Positions 44,528 to 53,787 of a stretch of 64,000 nt of DNA are shown one piece after another. A program made the position numbers and the translations under genes. Every line of letters begins with the position of its first letter. The first letter of the stretch is position 1. The stretch is taken from positions 2,170,001 through 2,234,000 of the forward strand of contig NZ_CP065997.1 of the NCBI RefSeq assembly GCF_016127315.1. Reading direction: 5' to 3'. Below the pieces are notes generated by a model. It did no database searches and had not been told where the DNA came from. It worked only from the letters and a program-made list of their open reading frames with translations. The stretch is from Achromobacter deleyi. Lineage in GTDB: Bacteria > Pseudomonadota > Gammaproteobacteria > Burkholderiales > Burkholderiaceae_B.

Positions 44528-45406
44528 CTACCCCTGCGCCAGCGCCAGCAGGTTGGCCACGCGTCCGCCGGGGGCATCGTCGCGCACCACCAGGCCCAGC
44601 ACCGCGCGCGGCCAGTCCAGCGCGAAGGGGCGGTAGACCACGCCGTCCGGGCGCAGGTGGCGCAGCGACGCGGGCACGATCGCCACGCCCATGCCCGCCG
44701 CCACCAGGTTCACCGCCGATGACAGCTGCGGCGCGCGCTGGCCGGGCAGCGGGTTCAGGCCATGCTGGCGGCACGCCGCCATGATGTCGGCGCTCAGGCC
44801 ATAGCCGGACTTGCGCGAATACTGGATAAAGCGCTCCTGCGCCAGGTCGGCCGGCGCCAGCCGCTTGCGCCGCGCCAGCGCGTGGCCCAGCGGCAGCGCC
44901 ACCACCAGCGGCTCTTCCGTCAACTGCGTGAAACGCAGGCCGCCGTCCATCGCGAACGGCGGCCGCACGAAGGCCGCGTCGATCTGGCCATCGCGCAGGC
45001 GCGCCACCAGCGTTTCGCTGTCGTCCTGCGACAGCGTCATTTCCACATCGGGGTATTGCTGCCGGTAGAGCCGGATCAATTCGGTCACGACCGGATGGAA
45101 CGACGCCGATTCGGTGAAGCCCAACGACAGTTCGCCGACCTCGCCGCGCGCGGCCCGGCGCGCCGTCTGCACCGCGTCCTGGGCGCGCTGCAGGATGTCC
45201 TGCGCGCAGGCCAGGAAGGCGCGGCCGGCGTCATTCAGACTGACGCCGCGGCCACGGCGGTCGAACAGCGGCGTGCCGACTTCCTCTTCCAGCTGGCGGA
45301 TCTGCTGCGACAGCGGCGGCTGCGCCATGCCCAGCTGTTCGGCCGCGCGGGTGAAGTGCTGGGCCTCGGCCGTGGCCACGAAATAGCGCAGGTGGCGCAG
45401 TTCCAT
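44528..45406 (-). CDS. LysR-family regulator, divergent from the lyase gene
   Basis: A 292-residue LysR protein. The helix-turn-helix is at residues 2-60 (LRHLRYFVATAEAQHFTRAAE, QPPLSQQIRQLEEEVG), of the CatR/CbnR/BenM-like group. The effector domain follows. ATG 45406 is the family start. It is divergent from an isocitrate-lyase-superfamily gene across 105 bp containing CCATATTGG and CCATATATTGG repeats, candidate binding sites. It probably regulates that gene. Confidence 0.92.
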   Translation of the reverse strand: MELRHLRYFVATAEAQHFTRAAEQLGMAQPPLSQQIRQLEEEVGTPLFDRRGRGVSLNDAGRAFLACAQDILQRAQDAVQTARRAARGEVGELSLGFTESASFHPVVTELIRLYRQQYPDVEMTLSQDDSETLVARLRDGQIDAAFVRPPFAMDGGLRFTQLTEEPLVVALPLGHALARRKRLAPADLAQERFIQYSRKSGYGLSADIMAACRQHGLNPLPGQRAPQLSSAVNLVAAGMGVAIVPASLRHLRPDGVVYRPFALDWPRAVLGLVVRDDAPGGRVANLLALAQG

Positions 45407-45511
45407 ATTGGTATCCAGAAAGTACCGATTATCAATTTTCCATATATTGGACATTCTAGTGTGGCGCAACGATGATGCGGACATCCCCTCTTCGTTTCCA
45501 AAGGAATGCGC

Positions 45512-46372
45512 ATGGCTTCGACTCCCACTCCCGGCGCGCTGCTGCGCCGCCATCTGGCCCAGGACATCGTGGTGGCGCCCGGCGCCTACGACGGCATGTC
45601 GGCCCGGCTGGTGGCCGCGGCCGGCTTCAACGCCGTCTACGCCAGCGGCGGCGCCATCGCGCGCGCGGCCGGCTACCCCGACATCGGGCTGCTCAGCTTC
45701 ACCGAGGTCATGGACCGGGTCGAGAAGATCGTCGACGCCAGCGGCCTGCCGGTCGTGGCCGACGCCGACACCGGTTTCGGCGGCTCGGCCAACGTCGAGC
45801 GCACGGTGCGCATCATGGAACGGGCCGGCGTCGCGGCCTTCCACATCGAGGACCAGTCGTTTCCCAAGCGCTGCGGCCACCTGGACGACAAGAGCCTGGT
45901 GGATGCCGAGGAAATGTGCCGCAAGGTCCACATCGCGCGCCAGACGCTGGCCGATGCCGACACGCTGGTGATCGCGCGCACCGACGCCATCGCGGTGGAG
46001 GGCTTCGACGCCGCCATCGCGCGCGCCGAGCGCTATGTGAAGGCCGGCGCCGACATGGTGTTCGTCGAGGCGCCGGAAACGCTGGAGCAGATCCGCGCCA
46101 TCGCCGACCGGCTGCCGGGCCTGAAGCTGATCAACATGTTCTATGGCGGCAAGACGCCGCTGGTGCCGCTGCCCGACCTGGTCGCCATGGGCTATCGCCT
46201 GGCGATCATTCCGTCGGATCTGCAGCGCGCCGCCATCCACGCCATGCAGGCCACGCTGGCGGCGATCCGCGAAACCGGCGACAGCAGCGCGCTGGCCGAC
46301 CGCCTGACCAGCTTCAAGGAACGCGAAGAGATCGTGCAGACCCGCCGCTATCTGGCGCTGGACGCGCAGTAG
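45512..46372 (+). CDS. Isocitrate lyase/PEP mutase superfamily enzyme
   Basis: A 286-residue TIM-barrel enzyme of the ICL/PEPM family. Metal site DADTGFGG is near residue 84 and the catalytic loop KRCGH near 119, followed by HLDDKSLV. KRCGH places it with 2-methylisocitrate lyase, dimethylmalate lyase and oxaloacetate decarboxylase-type members, which cleave or decarboxylate small 2-hydroxy or 2-oxo di/tricarboxylates. No prp genes are adjacent, so methylcitrate-cycle function is unlikely. ATG 45512 has AAGGA 7 nt upstream; ATG 45506 is too close to it. Confidence 0.88.
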   Translation: MASTPTPGALLRRHLAQDIVVAPGAYDGMSARLVAAAGFNAVYASGGAIARAAGYPDIGLLSFTEVMDRVEKIVDASGLPVVADADTGFGGSANVERTVRIMERAGVAAFHIEDQSFPKRCGHLDDKSLVDAEEMCRKVHIARQTLADADTLVIARTDAIAVEGFDAAIARAERYVKAGADMVFVEAPETLEQIRAIADRLPGLKLINMFYGGKTPLVPLPDLVAMGYRLAIIPSDLQRAAIHAMQATLAAIRETGDSSALADRLTSFKEREEIVQTRRYLALDAQ

Positions 46373-46409
46373 CAAGGGTTGCCGCGAACGGACCCAACGC
46401 AGGCGGGAC

Positions 46410-46433
46410 GCGCGCCGGCTCGAGCCGGCGCGC
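46410..46433. terminator. 24-bp GC-rich palindrome between convergent genes
   Basis: A perfect palindrome (11-bp arms about a CG centre) 37 bp after the lyase stop and 6 bp before the stop of the convergent WG-repeat gene. Without a T-tract; a bidirectional transcription end by position. Confidence 0.6.
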
Positions 46434-46439
46434 GCGGCC

Positions 46440-49328
46440 TTACTGGCGGCAGCGCTGCGGCATCGACAGCGGCCACAGGCGCTGGTTGTAGCTGCCGTAG
46501 AGCGTGCGGATGCCGCATTCCAGGGTGACGCGCGCCACCATCGTGCCGCGTTCGTCCAGGATCATCGAGAACTCCCGCGTCGACACCACGGCGCGCTGGT
46601 TGGCGTAGGCCGAGGCCCACAGGTAGACCGGCGCGACCGCCAGCCGGCCCTGGCCGTCGGCATAGCCGTAGCCATCGCCGACCAGCGCCGGCGCCAGGCC
46701 ATCGTGGCGCGGGCCGAGGTAGTCGAAGGTCGGTCCGCCCGCGACGCCCTTTTCATTGACCGCGCGCATGCTGCCGTTGGGCAGCACGATGGCCGCCTGG
46801 CCTTCCGAGAACGAGGTCGCGGTGCCCGGCAGCGTCAGGCGGGTCTTGCCGGTGGCGTCGGCGTAGAGGGTGATCGGCTTGCCCTGGGCGTCCGCGCCGG
46901 AACGCAGCAGCCAGGCCGATCCTGTCGGCCAGTACCAGTCTCCGGCCGGCAGGCTGGCCACGGTCTTGCCCTGTTCGTCGATCAGGCGGGCGCCGTCGTC
47001 GCCGCTCAGCAGCGCGCGCGCCGGCTTGCCCTGGAACGAGGTGCCGGCCACCGCGCCCGGCGCGATCTGCCAGCGGCCCTGGCCGTCCACGTAGCCGTGG
47101 CGGTCGGCGCGGCGGATGGCGAGCCAGGTGCCCATGGGGGTGTAGCTGGCGTCCTGCAGGTCGAGCGCGTCGGAGGCATCGGGCGCGACGATCCAGCGGT
47201 TCTTCTCGCTGTAGGCCAGGTAGGCGCCGCTGCCATCGCGCGAGACGTCCAGCGCCGGCTGGAAGCTGGTCAGGATGCGCCCGTCGCGATTGAACAGCGC
47301 CGCGGGGCGGCGGTAGTCGTCTTCCTGCGAGCCCGCCTGGTACATCAGCCACAGCTTGTCGCTGACGTAGCGGGCGTCGTTGTGGCGCGGCGGCACGATC
47401 CATTTGCCCTGCGCGTCGATCACGCCGACCTTGTCCTTGCCCAGCGAGGCGGCCGCGCGGCCGTCGTGGAACGCGCCGATGTACTGGAAGGCCGGGGCTG
47501 ACACTTCCTTGCCGGCGACGAAGTCGTACAGGCCCCACGGATCGCCCTCGGCCGCGGTCTTCAGGTAGCGCACCAGTCCCGGCGCGACGACCTCGGCCTC
47601 GAAGTAGTCGGGCAGCGCGTAGGTCTTGCCGGCGCGGTCGATGAGGCGCGTCTCGCCCTTGGCGTAGATCAGCGCGTAGCCGTGTCGGAAGGCGCCGATG
47701 TGTTGTTGCGCCGGCAGGTCCATGGGCTTGCCGCGGCCGTCGAGCAACTGCATGCCCGCTTCGGTCTGCGCGGCGAAGCGCAACTGGTCGGCGGTGAGGG
47801 ATTCGGCGGCGGAGACGTCGTCCTGCGTGTCGCTGTCGCGCGGGCCGTCCAGCGCCACGACCTCGTCCCAGTCCTTTTGCGTGGCGACGCTGCCATCGGC
47901 CAGCAGCAGGCCGGCGCCGCCTTCCGTGCAGTGGCAATAGCCTTGCCCGAGCAGGCCGAGCGGGCCATCGACCACGTCCAGCGGCATGTCGCGCAGTTGC
48001 GAGCCTTGCGCCGCCTCGACCGCCTCGGGTTGCAGCACCGCGCGGCCGTCGGCGTCGATGGCGTTGAGCAGCTGGCCGTCCTGGCTGGACAGCCACAGCT
48101 TGCCCTGGCGCACCGCCAGCCGGCCGGCCTGCGCCAGCCACGGCGGCGCGCTGTCGCCCTGCAGCCAGGCGCCCTTGGGCGTCAGCAGGCCGGCGACATT
48201 GCCGGCCTTGTCGCGGAACAGCAGATAGCCGCCTTCGTTCTGGTCGGGCTTGATGTCGCGGCTGCCCAGCGTCAGCGCGTCGGGGCGTCCGGGCACATAG
48301 GCCTTGAGCGTGTCGCCCGAGGCGTAGACCAGCGTGTTGTCGTAGATGTCCGAGGCGTTCGCTTCCTCGTTGGTGAGCGTGGCGATCTGCTGGCCGTTCG
48401 CGTCCAGCAATGCATAGCCCCTGGTCGGCAGCTGCGCGCTCCAGAACGCCTTGCCCACGCGGCCCAGGCGCTGGTAGCGCTTGCCTTCGCCGATCAGCGC
48501 GCCCTTGTCGTCGATCAAAACCACTTCATCGTCGCCGATGCCGAGCGCCAGCGGGTCGTCCTTCTGCCGCGTGATATCGCTGAACTTGGGCTCCACCCGC
48601 CAGTTCCAGTCGGCGTCGAGCAGGCCGTACATGCCATGGCTGTCGATGCCGACGAACAGGTCCTTGCCGTAGCCCGACACCACCCGCAGGCCGTCCTTGG
48701 CGTAGCGGCGTTCGCCGTCGGCCGAGCGGTATTCCTCGCGGTAGGTGACGGACAATTGCGCCGGCCGGCCTTCGCGCAGGCTGACGTGCTCGACGCTGGC
48801 GTCGAGCGCGTCGCCCACGGCCTTGCCGGCGCGGTCGATCAGCTGGTGCTGGCCGTCCAGCGTCACCACCGCCAGCCCGGCCTCGACGAAGTCGCCCGCG
48901 CTGTCGTAGCGCGGCGGCACCGCCATCTTGCCCTTGCCGTCGATATAGCCCCACTTGCCTTTCCAGCGCACCGCGGCCAGGCCATGGTGGAAGTTGCCGA
49001 CGCGCTCGAACTGCGGATTGACCACGAGCTTGCCGTTGCCGTCGATGAATCCCCAGGCGTGCCGCCGCAGCGACTTGTCGGTCGGCACGCGGTCGATTTC
49101 CTCGAGCGAGGACGGTAGCAGCACCGCGGCGCGGTTGTCCGACAGCGGGCCGATGCAACCGACGGGGCCGTCGTAGGCCTGCAGGTCGCGGCTGGTCGTG
49201 GCCGGATCCATCAGGCCATCGACGCAGGGGATGCCGTCCTGGCGATACTGCGCATGGACGGACAGGGACAGGCCGAGCGCGGCGACGGCGCAGGCGATAC
49301 GGGTGGCGTGAAACGCGCGTGTGCTCAT
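46440..49328 (-). CDS. Exported WG-repeat protein, 962 residues
   Basis: A large secreted protein of unknown function. A signal peptide of about 27 residues (cleavage after SVHA) is followed by WG (KWG) beta repeats through most of the length, for example HAWGFIDGNGKLVVNPQF near 88 and KWGYIDGKGKMAVPPRY near 122. Degenerate copies continue to the C-terminus, which has two cysteines (LECG and PQRC). WG repeats form beta-propeller or superhelical surfaces for binding. Its ATG overlaps the stop of the next WG-repeat gene upstream (ATGA), so both are made from one transcript. No catalytic motif is visible. Confidence 0.85.
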   Translation of the reverse strand: MSTRAFHATRIACAVAALGLSLSVHAQYRQDGIPCVDGLMDPATTSRDLQAYDGPVGCIGPLSDNRAAVLLPSSLEEIDRVPTDKSLRRHAWGFIDGNGKLVVNPQFERVGNFHHGLAAVRWKGKWGYIDGKGKMAVPPRYDSAGDFVEAGLAVVTLDGQHQLIDRAGKAVGDALDASVEHVSLREGRPAQLSVTYREEYRSADGERRYAKDGLRVVSGYGKDLFVGIDSHGMYGLLDADWNWRVEPKFSDITRQKDDPLALGIGDDEVVLIDDKGALIGEGKRYQRLGRVGKAFWSAQLPTRGYALLDANGQQIATLTNEEANASDIYDNTLVYASGDTLKAYVPGRPDALTLGSRDIKPDQNEGGYLLFRDKAGNVAGLLTPKGAWLQGDSAPPWLAQAGRLAVRQGKLWLSSQDGQLLNAIDADGRAVLQPEAVEAAQGSQLRDMPLDVVDGPLGLLGQGYCHCTEGGAGLLLADGSVATQKDWDEVVALDGPRDSDTQDDVSAAESLTADQLRFAAQTEAGMQLLDGRGKPMDLPAQQHIGAFRHGYALIYAKGETRLIDRAGKTYALPDYFEAEVVAPGLVRYLKTAAEGDPWGLYDFVAGKEVSAPAFQYIGAFHDGRAAASLGKDKVGVIDAQGKWIVPPRHNDARYVSDKLWLMYQAGSQEDDYRRPAALFNRDGRILTSFQPALDVSRDGSGAYLAYSEKNRWIVAPDASDALDLQDASYTPMGTWLAIRRADRHGYVDGQGRWQIAPGAVAGTSFQGKPARALLSGDDGARLIDEQGKTVASLPAGDWYWPTGSAWLLRSGADAQGKPITLYADATGKTRLTLPGTATSFSEGQAAIVLPNGSMRAVNEKGVAGGPTFDYLGPRHDGLAPALVGDGYGYADGQGRLAVAPVYLWASAYANQRAVVSTREFSMILDERGTMVARVTLECGIRTLYGSYNQRLWPLSMPQRCRQ

Positions 49329-52300
49329 GATTGTTCTGCTTTGGCGGATTCGGGGACGGGCGCGTCTTCGGCCTCGGTGGCCTCGGGGCAGGTCAGCTTT
49401 TCGCGTGGCCAGGTCACGCGTTCCTGCGCGTCCAGCACGATGACCTGGCCGCACAGCAGGCCGAACATCGCGGTGGTCTTGCCGCGGGTGTCGATGAATT
49501 CCAGCAGGCGATCGCGGCGCACCAGCGCGCGGCCCTCCTTGAAGTCGCTGGCCCAGCCGAACTCGGGCGGGATCACGTAGCGGCCGGTCAGGTCGATGTA
49601 GCCGAGCAGCTTGCCGCTGCGCTGGTCGCGCCGCGCCAGCGCCAGGCCGTCGCGCAGCGGACCGAGCCGGTTGAAGTAGGGCCCGACGACGCGCTTGCCG
49701 GCGGCATTGACGAAGCCGTAGCGGTCGCCGCTGCCGCGGTAGGCCACGACGCCCTCGCCGGCGGTGCGCTCCTCGACGCTGAATTCGCCCTTGAATCGGG
49801 TGATCTCGCGGCCCTGCAGGTCGGTCATGACGCTTTCCGCCGAGTCGCGGTCGCGGAAGATCACCCGCTGCATCGACGCCAGCGGCGTGCCGTCGCCGCG
49901 CTTCTCGAGCAGGGCCTTGCCGTTCTGGTCCATCAGGCGGTAGCGCTGGCCGTCGTAGACGCGCGCCAGGCCCTCGGGCTGCACGAAGAACGGATTGAAC
50001 TCGCCATAGCCGGCGGAGACCTTCAGATTGCCGCGCGCGTCGATGGCGCCGTTGCGCGAGCGGTATTGCACGTAGATCCAGTCGCCGAACTGCTCCTTGC
50101 GGTCGGGCACGCCGTCGAACAGGCGGGTCATGCCGCCGTCGGCGTCGAACAGCAGCGTGGCGCCGTCCTTGCCCTGGCCCAGATAGCGGCCCTGCTTCAG
50201 GTCCTGCGGCTTTTCGTGCAGCACCACGCTGCGCTTGCCGGTGCGCAGGTTGATCAGGCGGTAGTCGTCGCTGTAGCCCGAGTCATCCTTGCTTTTCGGC
50301 TCGCGCACCAGCAGGTAGCCGTTGCCCAGGTAATCGAGCGCGTAGCTGCCGGCATAAGTCGCGGGCACGATCCACTTGCCGTGGCGGTCGATGACGCCCC
50401 AGCGCTCGCCGTCCTGCGCCTTGGCCCAGTCGTCCTGGAAGTCGTCGATGCGCTCGAGCGTGGGCGCCACGGCGGCGCTGGCGCTGCGGATGTTCCACAG
50501 GCCCCAGCGGCGGTTGCGGCGCTCGTCCAGCTTGTAGAAGTAGAGCAGGTCGCCGTCGATCTTCTCGCCGTTGACCTCGACATACGCAGGCAGCTTTTGC
50601 GGGTTGCCGTGGGTGTCGATCAGCACCGCCTCGTCGCGGCTCATGGCCGGCGTGCGGGCCCAGCTGTAGGCGCCCTTGAAGCCGCCGATGCCGGCGTAGG
50701 TGGGCGGCAGGATCCAGTTGCCCTCGGCGTCGATGGCGCCCACCGTGCCCTTGCGCGTCTTCACCAGCAACGGCGCGGCGGCGCCGTAGTTATTCATGTC
50801 GTCCCAATCGGGATTGATGACGATCTTGCCCGAGCGCGTCAGGATGCCGGTGGGCTGCTGGTAGTCGTTGGGCCGCAGCAGGGCCAGCGGCAACTGCTCG
50901 GCGCCGGGCGCCGCGTCGCGCGATCGGCCGCCGGCGTTTCGCGGGGAGAAAGGCAGCACGCGGTACTGGCCCAGGCGTTCGACGGTGTCGCTGTCCAGCA
51001 GCGGCGTGCCGTCGGCGCGGTAGATCTGCCTGAGCGTGGCTTCGCTGTCGGTGCCCGGCACCTGGACGGCGGTGCCGGTTTCCGTGGCGGCGGCCGTGGC
51101 GCTATCGGCCGCGGCATCGGCGGCGGCCGGCGCCGCATTGTCGGCGGTCTCCGCGACCGCGGCGGCCTCGACGGCCGGCCCGGCGGCGTCGGCGGTCATC
51201 GGCACCGGCGCGGCGTCCGTGAGGGCGGGCGACATCGGCGGCGGCGGATCCGCCGGTCCGGCCTGTGCCTCGGCCTGCGCCTCGGCCTGCGCCTCGGCCT
51301 GCGCCTCGGCCTGCGCCTCGGCCTGCGCCTCGGCCTGCGCCTCGGCCTGCGCCTCGGCCTGCGCCTCGGCCTGCGCCTCGGCCTGCGCCTCGGCCTGCGC
51401 CTCGGCCTGCGCCTCGGCCTGCGCCTCGGCCTGCGCCTCGGCCTGCGCCTCGGCCTGCGCCTCGGCCTGCGCCTCGGCCTGCGCCTCGGCCTGCGCCTCG
51501 GCCTGCGCCTCGGCCTGCGCCTCGGCCTGCGCCTCGGCCTGCGCCTCGGCCTGCGCCTCGGCCTGCGCCTCGGCCTGCGCCTCGGCCTGCGCCGCGGCGT
51601 CGGCAGGGTCCGTCTCGTCGGCCGGCTTGGCCGCGTCGCTGGCGAAGGCGTCGTTCGGACCGTGCCCATACAGCCAGGCCAGGCCGTCGCTGACGGTGAC
51701 ACGGCCAAAGGCGGCCGGCGTCACCAGCACGTTGCCGCCGGGGGCGACCATCACGACGGCGTCGACGTCGGACAGCACCTTCCAGTCGCCGCTTTCCTCC
51801 ACGCCCACGTAGGGGTTGGTGAACGTGCGCATCGGCCGCAAGTCCGCGTCCAGCAGCACGTACTGCGCCTTGTCACGCGGCTTGGCCAGCCACAGGCCGG
51901 CGGCGGGTTGCGCCACGCTTTCATAGCGCTCCCTGGACAAGGGCGAGCCGTCGGGGCGCACGAATGCCCAGGCGTTCTGGCGGTACACGGCCAGTGTGTC
52001 GCCGTCGCGCAGCGGCGGCTGCTCCGAGCGCAGCACGTCGGGCGCGATGGCCCATTTGCCGTTGGCGTCGAGCAGGCCCCACAGGCCGCCATAACGCGAA
52101 CTGCGCCGCTGCGCCGGCAGGTAGCCGGCGACGGGCCGGTTCAGCATCATCACGTCGCCGGGCAGCGTCATGGCGCGGCCGGTCGCGGTATTGAACAGCC
52201 GCGGCGCCTGCGGCACCTCCATCGCCGCCAGCTTCTGGCCCGGCTCGAAGCCCCACGAGCGGGTGCCCAGCTCGAAGGTCTTGACGATCTGGCCCTGGCG

Positions 52301-52738
52301 ATTGACGAGCACGTCGCGCTCGTCCTCCTCGACCAGCGCGGTGCCTTCCGCGTTGAAGCCCGAGGCGCGCGTGAAGCGCGGCTTGATGACCCATTCGCCG
52401 CGCTTGTCGATGAAACCCCACAGCCCGTTTTGCTGCACCGCGGCCAGGCCGTTCTGGAACGACTCCGCTTCCTGGAAGGCGGGCGTGATGACCATCCGGG
52501 CCTGCTTGTCGATGTAGCCCCAGGTGCCGGCCGTGTCGTCCGCCTTGCCGGTCAGCACGGCGGCCAGGCCCTCGGCGTAGTCGCGGTTGCAGGACACGTC
52601 CGGGGTGATCGCATAGGTGCGGCCGACGCAGTCGCGTTGCCAGTCGGCGAATTCGTCTTCGGCGTGGACGGGGCTGGCCCACAGGCCGGCCAGCGCCACG
52701 GCCAGCGCCAGCGGCCGCAGCATGACGGCGCGCCTCAT
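49325..52738 (-). CDS. Exported WG-repeat protein with (AEAQ)27 tract, 1137 residues
   Basis: A second giant secreted protein. A signal peptide with ~26 residues (MRRAVMLRP then a hydrophobic run, cleavage after PVHA) precedes WG repeats (TWGYIDKQARMVITPAF near 70, LWGFIDKRGEWVIKPRF near 103). A low-complexity middle (about 378-500) contains 27 uninterrupted AEAQ units followed by a Pro/Ala-rich stretch. More WG repeats follow to the end. The alanine/glutamate pattern would form a long charged helix separating two repeat domains. ATG 52738 was chosen for the signal peptide; ATG 52723 is an alternative. The gene is first of the pair and lies downstream of an ECF sigma gene on the same strand. 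Confidence 0.85.
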   Translation of the reverse strand: MRRAVMLRPLALAVALAGLWASPVHAEDEFADWQRDCVGRTYAITPDVSCNRDYAEGLAAVLTGKADDTAGTWGYIDKQARMVITPAFQEAESFQNGLAAVQQNGLWGFIDKRGEWVIKPRFTRASGFNAEGTALVEEDERDVLVNRQGQIVKTFELGTRSWGFEPGQKLAAMEVPQAPRLFNTATGRAMTLPGDVMMLNRPVAGYLPAQRRSSRYGGLWGLLDANGKWAIAPDVLRSEQPPLRDGDTLAVYRQNAWAFVRPDGSPLSRERYESVAQPAAGLWLAKPRDKAQYVLLDADLRPMRTFTNPYVGVEESGDWKVLSDVDAVVMVAPGGNVLVTPAAFGRVTVSDGLAWLYGHGPNDAFASDAAKPADETDPADAAAQAEAQAEAQAEAQAEAQAEAQAEAQAEAQAEAQAEAQAEAQAEAQAEAQAEAQAEAQAEAQAEAQAEAQAEAQAEAQAEAQAEAQAEAQAEAQAEAQAEAQAEAQAEAQAGPADPPPPMSPALTDAAPVPMTADAAGPAVEAAAVAETADNAAPAAADAAADSATAAATETGTAVQVPGTDSEATLRQIYRADGTPLLDSDTVERLGQYRVLPFSPRNAGGRSRDAAPGAEQLPLALLRPNDYQQPTGILTRSGKIVINPDWDDMNNYGAAAPLLVKTRKGTVGAIDAEGNWILPPTYAGIGGFKGAYSWARTPAMSRDEAVLIDTHGNPQKLPAYVEVNGEKIDGDLLYFYKLDERRNRRWGLWNIRSASAAVAPTLERIDDFQDDWAKAQDGERWGVIDRHGKWIVPATYAGSYALDYLGNGYLLVREPKSKDDSGYSDDYRLINLRTGKRSVVLHEKPQDLKQGRYLGQGKDGATLLFDADGGMTRLFDGVPDRKEQFGDWIYVQYRSRNGAIDARGNLKVSAGYGEFNPFFVQPEGLARVYDGQRYRLMDQNGKALLEKRGDGTPLASMQRVIFRDRDSAESVMTDLQGREITRFKGEFSVEERTAGEGVVAYRGSGDRYGFVNAAGKRVVGPYFNRLGPLRDGLALARRDQRSGKLLGYIDLTGRYVIPPEFGWASDFKEGRALVRRDRLLEFIDTRGKTTAMFGLLCGQVIVLDAQERVTWPREKLTCPEATEAEDAPVPESAKAEQS
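51267..51590. repeat. Perfect 12-bp tandem array, 27 copies
   Basis: 324 bp made of 27 identical copies of GCCTCGGCCTGC (plus strand), encoding AEAQ on the minus strand. A degenerate half unit (GCCTGT) precedes it and a changed unit (GCCGCG) follows. Perfect DNA identity points to recent expansion, and the 12-bp period keeps the frame, so length can vary without breaking the protein. Confidence 0.97.
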
Positions 52739-52922
52739 GACGCGGCCCGCGCGGTGACGGACGAAGGGGCAATCAAGGGGATCGAGCGAAGCCGGACGTG
52801 CCGCATGGTGGTGATGCCTGCCAAAGGGGAACGAAGGCAGCACTGTAACCAGCAGTAGCAAGCAAAGAAGCGATAAATGTAACGATAGAAAACGAACCGT
52901 TAACAGCGCGCCGGCAGGCGTC

Positions 52923-53486
52923 TCAATCGTCGAGCCACGCGCCCTGCTGGCGCATGCGCGAACGCAGCAGCGACCGCGCCCGCGACAGGCGGCTGCGCAC
53001 CGTGCCGATCGGCAGATCCAGCCGCGCCGCGGCTTCCTCGTACGACATGCCGTCGGCGCAGATCATCACCAGCACGTCGCCCAGGTCGGGCGGCAGGGCG
53101 GCCAGCGACCGGTCCAGGATGCGCAGCGTCTGCATCAGCTCGGTGCGGGCGGCCGGGTCCGAGCGGCGGTCATGTTCCTCGACCAGGGCGTCCTCGCTCA
53201 CGAACGCATAGCGTCGTTCGGGAGCGCGCGACAGGTGGTTGCGGATGAGGTTGCGGGCGATGCCGAACAGCCAGGTCGACGGCTTGCTCTCGCCGCGGAA
53301 GCGCTCGTAGCACGACGACATCTCGACGAAGGCCTGCTGCGTGATCTCGTCCGCGTCGGAGCTGTTGCCCACCTGGCGCAGCACGAAGCGGCGCAGGCGT
53401 TCGGATTCGTCCCGCACCAGCTGGCTGACCGGATCGGCCAGCGGGGAGGACGGGAGGGCGGCGGACGGACAGGAAGCAGGGGGCAT
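52923..53486 (-). CDS. ECF-type RNA polymerase sigma factor
   Basis: A 187-residue sigma-70 family group IV factor. Region 2 has DADEITQQAFVEMSSCYERFRGESKPSTWLFGIARN (about 44-78). Region 4 has LPPDLGDVLVMICADGMSYEEAAARLDLPIGTVRSRLSRAR (about 132-172). There is no region 3, as in ECF factors. No anti-sigma gene lies beside it. The two WG-repeat genes follow 184 bp downstream on the same strand and may be its regulon, but no matching -35/-10 was identified. Confidence 0.93.
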   Translation of the reverse strand: MPPASCPSAALPSSPLADPVSQLVRDESERLRRFVLRQVGNSSDADEITQQAFVEMSSCYERFRGESKPSTWLFGIARNLIRNHLSRAPERRYAFVSEDALVEEHDRRSDPAARTELMQTLRILDRSLAALPPDLGDVLVMICADGMSYEEAAARLDLPIGTVRSRLSRARSLLRSRMRQQGAWLDD

Positions 53487-53787
53487 GGTGGCGGTGCAGC
53501 GGGTCGTGGACGGGGACGCCCGCAGCGCCGGGGCAGGCGCCTGGCGCGGGCGCGCACGTGCCAGGCGCGATCCGGAGCGGGCCGCGCGGGGAGGTGGCGT
53601 GGGGAGTGCGGTGCAGCCCCGCGATCTCCCATGGCCCTGTCGGAAAGAGAAAGCGGATGCTGCGAAACCAGTCTACGTTTGGAAGATTCGGTAGCAAATA
53701 CGGCGCGTGCCGTATTTTGGCCAGCGCCGTGGGGCGGCGCTCAGGCAGGCGCCGCCTGGATCAGGCGCCGGGCAGGCGTCGCCCGGA
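53487..53787. other. 301-bp gap upstream of the ECF gene, with terminator and repeats
   Basis: Holds a perfect 9-bp hairpin AAATACGGC/GCCGTATTT with a 4-nt loop (53696-53717), likely the terminator of the minus-strand response-regulator gene. A 27-bp tandem duplication (53746-53772 and 53773-53799, four differences) reaches into the last codons of that gene. The segment 53640-53690 is less GC-rich and should contain the ECF promoter (GAATCTTCC, TAGACT seen on the minus strand), but the elements are not certain. No coding sequence. Confidence 0.6.

Noticed and set aside
51267..51590. Tandem array considered as a CRISPR
   Set aside because: Units are 12 bp, contiguous, without spacers, and encode AEAQ in frame.
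49331..52858. 1175-codon open frame on the plus strand, opposite the WG-repeat gene, rich in RLGL repeats
   Set aside because: A mirror of high-GC coding on the minus strand; the repeats are the complement of the AEAQ array, with no signal peptide, domain or ribosome-binding site.
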